A DNA stretch of 7,904 nt from an uncultured Clostridia bacterium (GTDB lineage Bacteria; Bacillota; Clostridia; TANB77; CAG-508). The notes under the pieces are model-generated. The model did not search any database. It had not been told where the DNA came from and saw only the letters and a list, made by a program, of their open reading frames with translations. The stretch's first letter is position 1. Each line of letters begins with the position of its first letter. The stretch spans positions 1-7,904 of the forward strand of contig CANRLA010000062.1 in the NCBI GenBank assembly GCA_947631315.1, read 5' to 3'. Both the position numbers and the translations under genes were made by a program. Positions 1 to 5,418 of the stretch are shown piece after piece.

Positions 1-326
1 CCTGCTGCAACATTTTTTACACCTTCTTTTATCATTATTTGTGCTAAAAGTGTTGCTGTTGTAGTTCCATCTCCTGCTACATCGTTTGTCTTTTCTGATA
101 CTTGTCTTACAAGTTGAGCTCCCATATTTTCAAATTTATCAGGAAGTTCAATATCTTTTGCTATTGTAACACCATCATTTGTAATTAATGGTGCTCCAAA
201 ATTCTTACCTAATACAACATTTCTTCCTTTTGGTCCTAATGTAACTTTTACTGTGTCTGCTAATTTATTTACACCATTTAATAATTTTTTTCTTGCGTCC
301 TCGCTAAACTCAATATCTTTAGCCAT
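1..326 (-). CDS. groEL: Chaperonin GroEL, N-terminal part (runs off the left edge)
   Basis: This is the large subunit of the cytosolic GroEL-GroES folding machine, an ATP-driven double-ring chamber for non-native proteins. The 108 complete codons visible begin MAKDIEFSEDARKKLLNGV, a typical GroEL start. They continue with VTLGPKGRNVVL, FGAPLITNDGVTIAK and the nucleotide-binding motif NDVAGDGTTTATLL, all in the equatorial ATPase domain. The reading ends in NVAAG at the window edge, so about four fifths of the protein is missing. The start is the ATG at 326, preceded by AAAGGAGG (spacing about 10 bases, slightly long). It lies 98 bases downstream of groES and no second promoter is obvious, so it is probably co-transcribed from the CIRCE-controlled promoter near 808-836. 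Identity is secure from motifs. Intactness beyond the edge cannot be judged. Confidence 0.98.
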   Translation of the reverse strand, partial: MAKDIEFSEDARKKLLNGVNKLADTVKVTLGPKGRNVVLGKNFGAPLITNDGVTIAKDIELPDKFENMGAQLVRQVSEKTNDVAGDGTTTATLLAQIMIKEGVKNVAA

Positions 327-424
327 AATTTAAATTCCTCCTTTTAAAATAAAAAAGTTATATTTTTATTTTTCATAAAAATTTGTTATACTTTGCTTTA
401 TAAATAAGATTTAAATGTAATTAT

Positions 425-706
425 TTATTCTGCAATAGCTAATATATCTTCCTGTCTTACTATAACAAAATCTTCTCCTTCATATTTTACTTCTGTTCCT
501 GAATATTTATTTAAAACTACTTTATCTCCTTTTTTTACATACATTTCTGATAGTTTTCCATCTATCATTTCTCCTGGTCCTACTGCTATTACCTCTGCTA
601 TTTGTGGTTTTTCCTTGCTTCCGCTAGAAAGAATGATACCACTCTTTGTAGTTTCTTCAGCTTCAATCATTTTTACAATAACTCTGTCACTTAATGGTTT
701 TAACAT
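425..706 (-). CDS. groES: Co-chaperonin GroES (10 kDa chaperonin)
   Basis: This small subunit forms the heptameric lid that closes the GroEL chamber. The 93-residue product has normal family length. It starts MLKPLSDRVIVKMIEAEETT, matching the conserved N-terminal beta strand, and residues about 17-33 (TTKSGIILSSGSKEKPQ) form the mobile loop that contacts GroEL. VIAVGPGE, KKGDKVVLNKYSGTEVKYEGEDF and the C-terminal ILAIAE are family signatures. The ATG at 706 follows AGGAGG at 715-720 with 8 bases of spacing. It is the first gene of the groES-groEL operon. The 5' leader carries a CIRCE operator (780-806), so HrcA repression relieved by heat is expected. Nothing unusual was seen in the protein. 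Confidence 0.98.
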   Translation of the reverse strand: MLKPLSDRVIVKMIEAEETTKSGIILSSGSKEKPQIAEVIAVGPGEMIDGKLSEMYVKKGDKVVLNKYSGTEVKYEGEDFVIVRQEDILAIAE

Positions 707-779
707 ACTTTAATCCTCCTTTATAACATTTTAGAATAATACTAAAATATTACTTATATATATGTCAGGCTTTATGATT

Positions 780-806
780 TTAGCACTCTTAAGTACTGAC
801 TGCTAA
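780..806. promoter_or_regulatory. CIRCE operator (HrcA-binding inverted repeat), one mismatch
   Basis: The sequence reads TTAGCACTC, nine bases, GACTGCTAA. The known CIRCE consensus is TTAGCACTC-N9-GAGTGCTAA, so 17 of 18 arm positions match. The only difference is C at 800 where G is expected, which breaks one pair of the dyad. It lies directly downstream of the likely -10 element and probably covers the transcription start of groES-groEL, the normal place for HrcA repression in Firmicutes. Confidence 0.93.
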
Positions 807-807
807 T

Positions 808-836
808 AATTTATACCTTTTTTTACTAAATGTCAA
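808..836 (-). promoter_or_regulatory. Likely sigma-A-type promoter of groES-groEL
   Basis: On the minus strand a perfect -35 box TTGACA (836-831) is followed by an AT-rich -10 region. TATAAA lies at 815-810 (spacing 15) and TAAATT at 813-808 (spacing 17); either could serve. Transcription would begin at about 800-803, inside the CIRCE element, giving a leader of roughly 95 bases before the groES ATG. The call rests on the -35 match and the position relative to CIRCE. Confidence 0.7.
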
Positions 837-841
837 TATAA

Positions 842-896
842 CTATCTAATTTTCACAAAACTTTCACATAAAAAATAAATCCTCTTTATTAGATAG
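842..896. repeat. Nine-base inverted repeat between secF and the groES promoter
   Basis: CTATCTAAT at 842-850 and ATTAGATAG at 888-896 are perfect reverse complements separated by 37 bases. The interval contains a short direct repeat, TTTCAC at 851-856 and 862-867. It also contains a smaller hairpin whose minus-strand form is AATAAA, loop GAGGA, TTTATT, then TTTT (874-890 plus the run below it). The nested hairpin has only six A-U pairs, so it is at best a weak terminator for the secF end of the upstream operon. The outer repeat has no T-run after it and ends six bases from the groES -35 box. Its function is unknown. Confidence 0.4.
870..890 (-). terminator. Weak candidate terminator after secF
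   Basis: On the minus strand, six A-U pairs (AATAAA at 890-885 with TTTATT at 879-874) enclose the five-base loop GAGGA and run into a short T-tract. It lies about 45 bases downstream of the secF stop and just before the groES promoter, where a terminator would be expected. No G-C pairs stabilise the stem, so intrinsic termination here would be poor. This is the best candidate in the gap, but not a convincing one. Confidence 0.25.
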
Positions 897-933
897 ACTT
901 TTTTCTAACAATTCGGATTCATTTTAATAATTT

Positions 934-1584
934 TTATTCCGGTTTATCCTTATCTTTTTTTGATTTTCTTAAATCTAATTCCATTTCATTTTTAAATGTA
1001 TAGATTCCAATTACTAAAGTATATAAAGCTAATGCTATAGGCATAGTCATTTCATTTACTTGAACTCTACCGATTGCATACAAACTATATAATAATCCTT
1101 CTGCAATAATCCAATACTTTATTAATCCTATCATCTTTTTTGTTCCCTTATACCTTATTGCATAAAATGCAACTATTAGTAATGTTGATAATCCAATTGG
1201 AATTATATATGGCTCAATTACACTTCTTAATTTTGTATTTGAAATATGATTAACTGCAAAATCTCCTGTTGTTAGTTCTGTTTCATATTTCTCATTAATT
1301 CTTGTACATAAATTAGTTAATTTTTCATCTGTTACATCTTGTCTTGTTTTTATTATTGCACTATCTCCAAACATTTCAACTTGTTGTACTAAAATATCAT
1401 TGTTTCCTAATACATTTTTAGCTATTTCTTTAATTTCATCAATATTTATAGTTTTTCCAACTGTGAATGTTATAGTATTGGCTTCTGCATAATTTAAATC
1501 AACTCTTAGTCCTAACACTGCTGTCATGACTATTGCAACTATAAATACTATTGCTAATACTACATATAATATCTTTTCTTTCAT
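934..1584 (-). CDS. secF: Short SecF-like Sec translocon accessory protein
   Basis: This is the last gene of the Sec block, directly after the SecD homologue, in the position of SecF. With SecD, SecF normally uses the proton motive force to pull secreted proteins out of the SecYEG channel. The 216-residue product has one TM near residues 6-25, then LGLRVDLNYAEANTITFTV, which fits the start of the SecF periplasmic domain. An extracytoplasmic domain of about 100 residues follows, then TMs near 125-143, 152-172 and 180-197 and a charged tail (DLRKSKKDKDKPE). YAIRYK at 141-146 resembles the family's YIAIRF. Typical SecF is about 300 residues with six TMs and a GYSINDT-VVFDRIRE-like motif. Here only four TMs remain and that motif is absent. 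The start at 1584 is supported by position, although its SD (1617-1625) is 32 bases away across a hairpin. Assignment rests on context and topology more than motifs. Confidence 0.75.
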   Translation of the reverse strand: MKEKILYVVLAIVFIVAIVMTAVLGLRVDLNYAEANTITFTVGKTINIDEIKEIAKNVLGNNDILVQQVEMFGDSAIIKTRQDVTDEKLTNLCTRINEKYETELTTGDFAVNHISNTKLRSVIEPYIIPIGLSTLLIVAFYAIRYKGTKKMIGLIKYWIIAEGLLYSLYAIGRVQVNEMTMPIALALYTLVIGIYTFKNEMELDLRKSKKDKDKPE

Positions 1585-1625
1585 CTTTTATTAGTATTGT
1601 TATTAATAACAATAATCTCCTTTCT
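1585..1625 (-). promoter_or_regulatory. Hairpin-separated ribosome binding site of secF
   Basis: The only SD-like sequence near the secF start is AGAAAGGAG at 1625-1617. It is 32 bases from the ATG, too far for direct use. Between them lies a perfect 20-base palindrome (1595-1614), which as RNA forms the eight-pair stem TATTGTTA / TAACAATA with loop TTAA. Two bases precede the hairpin and ten follow it. If it folds, SD and ATG are effectively 12 bases apart. The same SD and the same effective spacing recur before yajC. The palindrome could alternatively be a DNA-binding site. Confidence 0.55.
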
Positions 1626-1628
1626 CTG

Positions 1629-3125
1629 TTATTTATTTCTAATAAGTAAATTGGTTACTGTCAAATTATATAGTAAGCTTATTAATATTCCCCAAAACAT
1701 TATCATTCCATAACTATATAATGTATCCCAGTTAGTAAAGCAACAAATTAATGCTAATATTGTTAAAGGTATTAATATAAATATATATTTTTTCATACAT
1801 TTATTATAATTTTCTATCTTTTCTGTTCTGCTTAAGTCTTTACTCTTTATTTTTGTTAATAACATATAAGCAAAACAATAATTTATTATATAAGATAATC
1901 CTATAGCTAATATACCGTCTATTGTTAAAACAACATTAGTATATCTAATTACTAATAAATGAATTGCTACATAACCTATTGAAAGAATTGTCATTAGTAA
2001 TCCTTTCATCTTGAATTTTACAATCATTACGATAGATAGTATGATTGCTATTGCAATTAATATAGCTATTACTACATATAAATTATCTATTTGTATTGGA
2101 GCTTGTACATATACATTTTCTGTTATCTCATATTCTATAGGTAATGGGTCATTTTCAATTATTGCTGCTACATTATAACTTCCATATAATGATTGTTTTA
2201 AAGCGTCTGAATCAGAAGCTGCTTGCATTGTTAATTGTAGAGTTCCATTATCAACTACTTCTGAAAATCCTGTTGAAAGCATTGTTGTGTCATCAATTTT
2301 TATATCTACGGTTTTCGCTACTGTGTTACTTTCTTCACTTTCTGCATTTGTTTCATCAGATGTTACATTTTCTGAAATTCCTTCTGATACTTCATTTGAT
2401 GTATTTTCTGTAGTTTCATTTAATGTTTCTTCTGTTGTTTCATTTTCTGTTGTATTTGCTTCTACAACTGCATTATCATTATATTCTACAGAAATATCTT
2501 TTAATTTGTTTGCTCCTGATAAATTAAAGTTTATATTCATGTATGGTACTGTATAGCCATATTGTGAGCTTATATCTACACTAACGTTTTTTACATCACT
2601 ATTAGTAAGTAAAACTTCTCCTGTATTTGTATCAGTAACTTCAAATTTACCAATACTTACTAAATCAGATAATATCGTGTCTGTTTGATCATTTTCAGGT
2701 ATGCTTAGTTCAATCTTTCCAGTACTTTCGTCTATTGCTACACTATAATCTTCTACTTTTAAGCTTTTTAATCTATTTTTAAATATTTCTGCTGATTTTT
2801 TATAATTGTCTGTATTGTTTTCTTTTGATGAATCATCTACACTATTTTCCTCTATTTCATTTGATAATGTTATATTTTCATCGCTTACAGTATTTTCATT
2901 TTCTTCTCCAAGAGTTACTGTTTCTGAGTCAATTTCTTCTGATTTATCCTCTACTTCTAAGGTTATTTTTCTATACCCACTTATATTTGTTCCAAGTTTA
3001 TAACTAGGTATAATATTTACCATTTGATTTTTTTCTACATGATAAACTCCTACAAATGATATTATTGATACTAGTATAATTACTAATACGGTTAAAACTA
3101 TGTTTAATTTTTTTTGTGCTTTCAT
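1629..3125 (-). CDS. secD: Divergent SecD-like Sec translocon subunit
   Basis: SecD is a six-TM partner of SecYEG that helps complete protein export. This 498-residue product keeps the layout: TM1 at about 8-27, then YKLGTNISGYRKITLEV (42-58), corresponding to the usual LGLDLRGG-hLLLEV. It continues with AEIFKNRLKSLKVEDYSVAI (112-131) in the P1 base, the P1 head region to about 345, and five TMs between about 349 and 492. LTIDGILAIGL (400-410) aligns without gaps to the family's LTLPGIAGIILTIGMAVDAN segment. In that alignment the essential Asp (Asp519 in E. coli) becomes Cys417 and GMAVDAN reads IINYCFA. Two low-complexity acidic/Asn/Thr stretches (about 59-108 and 222-268) are inserted in the extracytoplasmic part. 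The ATG at 3125 has AGGAGG only four bases away and follows the TIGR04086 gene by 14 bases. SecD ancestry is well supported; normal proton-coupled function is doubtful. Confidence 0.85.
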   Translation of the reverse strand: MKAQKKLNIVLTVLVIILVSIISFVGVYHVEKNQMVNIIPSYKLGTNISGYRKITLEVEDKSEEIDSETVTLGEENENTVSDENITLSNEIEENSVDDSSKENNTDNYKKSAEIFKNRLKSLKVEDYSVAIDESTGKIELSIPENDQTDTILSDLVSIGKFEVTDTNTGEVLLTNSDVKNVSVDISSQYGYTVPYMNINFNLSGANKLKDISVEYNDNAVVEANTTENETTEETLNETTENTSNEVSEGISENVTSDETNAESEESNTVAKTVDIKIDDTTMLSTGFSEVVDNGTLQLTMQAASDSDALKQSLYGSYNVAAIIENDPLPIEYEITENVYVQAPIQIDNLYVVIAILIAIAIILSIVMIVKFKMKGLLMTILSIGYVAIHLLVIRYTNVVLTIDGILAIGLSYIINYCFAYMLLTKIKSKDLSRTEKIENYNKCMKKYIFILIPLTILALICCFTNWDTLYSYGMIMFWGILISLLYNLTVTNLLIRNK

Positions 3126-3139
3126 TTTTCCTCCTAATT

Positions 3140-3541
3140 TTATTTATGTATATTTACTCCTATTATACCACCTATTATTCCTGCTAATATTGATACTGCA
3201 AGCATTATAAAAGTCTTAGTATTAATTGAGTATCCTGTTATTGATATACTTGATAATATATATAACGCTATCATATAAATTCCACCAACTAATGCACCAT
3301 TTAACAGTCCATTTTTCTTTATATTCATAGAGCTTAATATACTTCCAATTAATATGCTTATGGCTGCTATTGCTATAGTTGCAGTTGGTATTATATTTTC
3401 TGATACATTCGTATATGTAAGAACAAGTGATGTTATTAATAATAATATTAAAGATAAAATAATCGAAATTAGACTTCCTTTAAGTATTTTTAAAATATTA
3501 TTCGACTTTGAACTTTCTTCTAATTTTTTTACATTTTCCAT
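3140..3541 (-). CDS. TIGR04086-type four-TM membrane protein
   Basis: This small integral membrane protein of unknown function occurs next to yajC and secD/secF in many clostridia. I recognise it by size, topology and position, not by a catalytic motif. The 133-residue product has a short hydrophilic N-terminus (MENVKKLEESSKSNN), then four hydrophobic segments near residues 21-43, 50-69, 78-99 and 107-128. It has glycine-rich helix turns (LLNGALVGGIY; AGIIGGIIGVN) and almost no tail. I choose the ATG at 3541, which has AAAGGTGG eight bases upstream. A GTG at 3553 would add four residues but lies inside that SD. It is 14 bases from secD, so the two are likely transcribed together, and a link to Sec function is inferred only from that context. 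Confidence 0.75.
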   Translation of the reverse strand: MENVKKLEESSKSNNILKILKGSLISIILSLILLLITSLVLTYTNVSENIIPTATIAIAAISILIGSILSSMNIKKNGLLNGALVGGIYMIALYILSSISITGYSINTKTFIMLAVSILAGIIGGIIGVNIHK

Positions 3542-3570
3542 ACACACTTCCACCTTTCAAAATAAGTTTA

Positions 3571-3597
3571 TAATTGTCAATTTACTTTTAACAATTA
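3571..3597. other. Inverted repeat in the yajC-TIGR04086 gap
   Basis: TAATTGT (3571-3577) and ACAATTA (3591-3597) form a perfect seven-base inverted repeat with a 13-base loop, in the 99-base gap between yajC and the next gene. No T-run follows on the minus strand, so it is not an intrinsic terminator. It lies upstream of that gene's SD and so differs from the SD-bridging hairpins. It may influence mRNA processing or be chance in AT-rich DNA. Confidence 0.25.
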
Positions 3598-3640
3598 ATT
3601 GCTTTGTTTCAAATATATGTGAAGTGCTATAATTTTATTA

Positions 3641-3919
3641 CTATTCTGTACTTCTGTCATCTAATCCTGCTATAGCCCATTTCTCAACCAACATCTTTAC
3701 ATCATCAGGATATGTCTTTAATATTATTCTATCTTCTTCTATTTTCTCTATTATCCCTGACAATCCTGAATATGTAATGACCTTATCGCCTTTTTTTAAT
3801 TCATCTTGCATTTTCTTTATCTTTTTTTCTTGTTTTTTTCTTTCAGAATAAGATATATAATATATTAGAAAAATTATTATAACTAATACTATAGTTGTTA
3901 GAATATCTTTTACGCTCAT
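3641..3919 (-). CDS. yajC: YajC-family Sec translocon accessory subunit
   Basis: YajC is a small single-TM protein that associates with SecD-SecF at the SecYEG channel; its precise role is modest and not fully defined. The 92-residue product has a hydrophobic helix at about residues 5-25 (ILTTIVLVIIIFLIYYI) and a basic stretch ERKKQEKKIKKMQDELKKGDKVITYSGLSGII. The KKGDKV-T--G--G pattern is the YajC signature, followed by the usual beta-rich cytoplasmic tail ending EKWAIAGLDD. Length is normal. The common RPQ after the helix is replaced by SYSERKKQ. The gene sits in the expected order before TIGR04086, secD and secF. Its ATG (3919) has no adjacent SD. The nearest, AGAAAGGAG at 3969-3961, is separated by a perfect hairpin. 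Confidence 0.92.
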   Translation of the reverse strand: MSVKDILTTIVLVIIIFLIYYISYSERKKQEKKIKKMQDELKKGDKVITYSGLSGIIEKIEEDRIILKTYPDDVKMLVEKWAIAGLDDRSTE

Positions 3920-3957
3920 TTTAATTTGCTATATGTTAGGTTGGTTATTTCTAACAT
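3916..3957 (-). other. Possible 13-codon leader peptide overlapping yajC
   Basis: An ATG at 3957 opens the reading MLEITNLTYSKLK and stops at a TGA that overlaps the yajC start as ATGA. This is the usual geometry of translational coupling. AGAAAGGAG lies upstream but with only three bases of spacing, which is short. The reading spans the whole hairpin, so its translation would melt that structure. It resembles no peptide I know. It is either a coupling device or a by-product of the hairpin sequence. Confidence 0.25.
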
Positions 3958-3969
3958 ATTCTCCTTTCT
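3920..3969 (-). promoter_or_regulatory. Hairpin-separated ribosome binding site of yajC
   Basis: AGAAAGGAG (3969-3961) is identical to the SD before secF and lies 41 bases from the yajC ATG. One base later begins a perfect nine-pair hairpin: ATATGTTAG at 3959-3951 pairs with CTAACATAT at 3939-3931 around an 11-base loop. Eleven bases (AGCAAATTAAA) then lead to the ATG. Excluding the hairpin, SD and ATG are 12 bases apart, the same as for secF. No T-run follows, so it is not a terminator. A 13-codon leader ORF runs through the hairpin and is an alternative explanation for the SD. Confidence 0.55.
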
Positions 3970-3979
3970 GATTAATTAT

Positions 3980-5416
3980 TTAACTATCTTTATCAGTACT
4001 TACATTATTTTGTAATTTTGGCTTACTTTCTGTTTGTTGTTCATGCCACCAATCCACTATATCTATTGTTTGTCCTTGAGCTTTTACATAATAACTTGTA
4101 ACATCTGATACTGTCGTCATATATGCTTCATCTAGTATAGCATCAGTCATTTTTTCTCCTAATGCATTAATAATTCCATATTTTTCTACTGTAGTATTTT
4201 TATCATCAGATTCATAATTTACTTTTATTACAATTCCTTTTATTTCAGGAATTATAACAATGCCATTTGTATTTTTTACGCCTGTATCTCCTACTTCTTT
4301 ACAGCCAATTCCATCATACTGAACTTGTGCTATTGTTTCTCCATTTATATCTATTAGTCCCCATTTATTATTAAGCTTAACTGGTATACAGTTTCCATAT
4401 AATAAATATCTATTGGTTACATTGGGATCATCATATGAACCTTGATCTAATCCTATAGAATCAAAATCTTGATGTATTATTATTTTTCCATTACTATTTA
4501 TTACGCCTTGCTTATTATTGCTTATTACTAAATATAAACCAATATTTTTATCTATAACATCTATTGAATCATAATCAGGTCTTACTTTTGTAATTGTATC
4601 ACTACCTATTATTCCTACTTTATTGTCCTGAGTTGTTATAATAAAATCATCAGTTCCTTCCATATATTCTACTTTAGAATATCTAGTGGTTATTATTGTA
4701 CTTAATTTTCCATCTGAGTCTATTGAAGCTACTCCATAAAGATTTGTACTTTCATCCTTTATAACAACTAGATTATTTAATAATGCTTTTTCATTATTAA
4801 ATTTTACTTCATCAGTAAAGTCTGATTTTTCCAAACTTGCAGTAGGAATTTTTTCTTCATAATAGGCTGTTAAGTATGGAAGTGTAATAATATTTAGTGT
4901 ATTGTTATCAGCATAATATGCTAATGATAAATTAAAAGCTTTTTCTAAGCCGTTTTCACTAATATATAATTTTTCTCCTCTTGAGACTACCTCTTCATCT
5001 ATATTAAAATTTTGTGATTGACCATGATTAGACGGATATTTTACAATCTCATTTGAGCCTGAAGAAAATGATACTATTTCTTTTGAATTATTTACATAGC
5101 ATTTCGTTTTATCTTCTGTATATTGCCCATATCCTCCTGGATAATAGTTATATCCTATATATGAACAAATATTACTTATAGAAGTATATACTTTTCCATT
5201 TTCAATTAAAAATAAGCCTTCTTCATTACTAGCTTTACTACTAGCTATACCATCTATATTAACTTTAAATAATTGCGATTTTAGCTTCTGACTATAAATC
5301 CAAATAACTATAGCAGTAATTATTAAAATTACTATTAATACTATAATTATAATAAATGATATTTTTGCCTTTGAAACTTTTTTTTCTTGAATTGGATTTT
5401 CTGGCATTAAATCCAT
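3980..5416 (-). CDS. Membrane-anchored WG-repeat protein with a copper-amine-oxidase-N-like stalk domain
   Basis: The function is unknown. The 478-residue product has a short lysine-containing cytoplasmic N-terminus, one strong TM helix at about residues 19-41 and a large domain expected outside the membrane. Residues about 68-180 (ENGKVYTSISNICSYIGYNY ... GEKLYISENGLEKAFNLSL ... NTLNIIT) resemble the small N-terminal domain of copper amine oxidases that Firmicutes reuse as a surface module. Five WG-type repeats follow (starting near 226, 265, 301, 350 and 411), for example KWGLIDINGETI and KYGIINALGEKM, each ending in a Y/F-D-I-like strand. WG repeats generally form beta-rich binding surfaces. 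The C-terminus is hydrophilic (QQTESKPKLQNNVSTDKDS). Its ATG (5416) is two bases from the tgt stop, and the GAGGGGG SD lies inside the tgt end, so coupling with tgt is likely. No enzymatic motif is seen. Confidence 0.8.
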   Translation of the reverse strand: MDLMPENPIQEKKVSKAKISFIIIIVLIVILIITAIVIWIYSQKLKSQLFKVNIDGIASSKASNEEGLFLIENGKVYTSISNICSYIGYNYYPGGYGQYTEDKTKCYVNNSKEIVSFSSGSNEIVKYPSNHGQSQNFNIDEEVVSRGEKLYISENGLEKAFNLSLAYYADNNTLNIITLPYLTAYYEEKIPTASLEKSDFTDEVKFNNEKALLNNLVVIKDESTNLYGVASIDSDGKLSTIITTRYSKVEYMEGTDDFIITTQDNKVGIIGSDTITKVRPDYDSIDVIDKNIGLYLVISNNKQGVINSNGKIIIHQDFDSIGLDQGSYDDPNVTNRYLLYGNCIPVKLNNKWGLIDINGETIAQVQYDGIGCKEVGDTGVKNTNGIVIIPEIKGIVIKVNYESDDKNTTVEKYGIINALGEKMTDAILDEAYMTTVSDVTSYYVKAQGQTIDIVDWWHEQQTESKPKLQNNVSTDKDS

Positions 5417-5418
5417 TA

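Noticed and set aside
362..382. Eight-pair A-U hairpin with a nearby T-run in the groES-groEL gap
   Set aside because: The stem is entirely A-U in very AT-rich DNA and termination between groES and groEL would be unexpected. Too weak to call an attenuator.
2144..2556. Two overlapping 89-codon plus-strand open frames
   Set aside because: They are antisense to the low-complexity Glu/Asn/Thr part of secD, give Ser/Leu/Phe-rich nonsense, and have no SD. They are shadows of the real gene.
2806..3007. Two short plus-strand open frames (65 and 60 codons)
   Set aside because: They are antisense to the first acidic insert of secD, and their composition is explained by complementing GAA/AAT/TCA codons.
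3542..3553. Upstream GTG start for the TIGR04086-type gene
   Set aside because: The GTG lies inside the AAAGGTGG SD used by the ATG at 3541, so it cannot use that SD.
3354..3632. 92-codon plus-strand open frame
   Set aside because: It lies antisense to the TIGR04086-type gene and its leader, has no SD, and encodes no recognisable domain.
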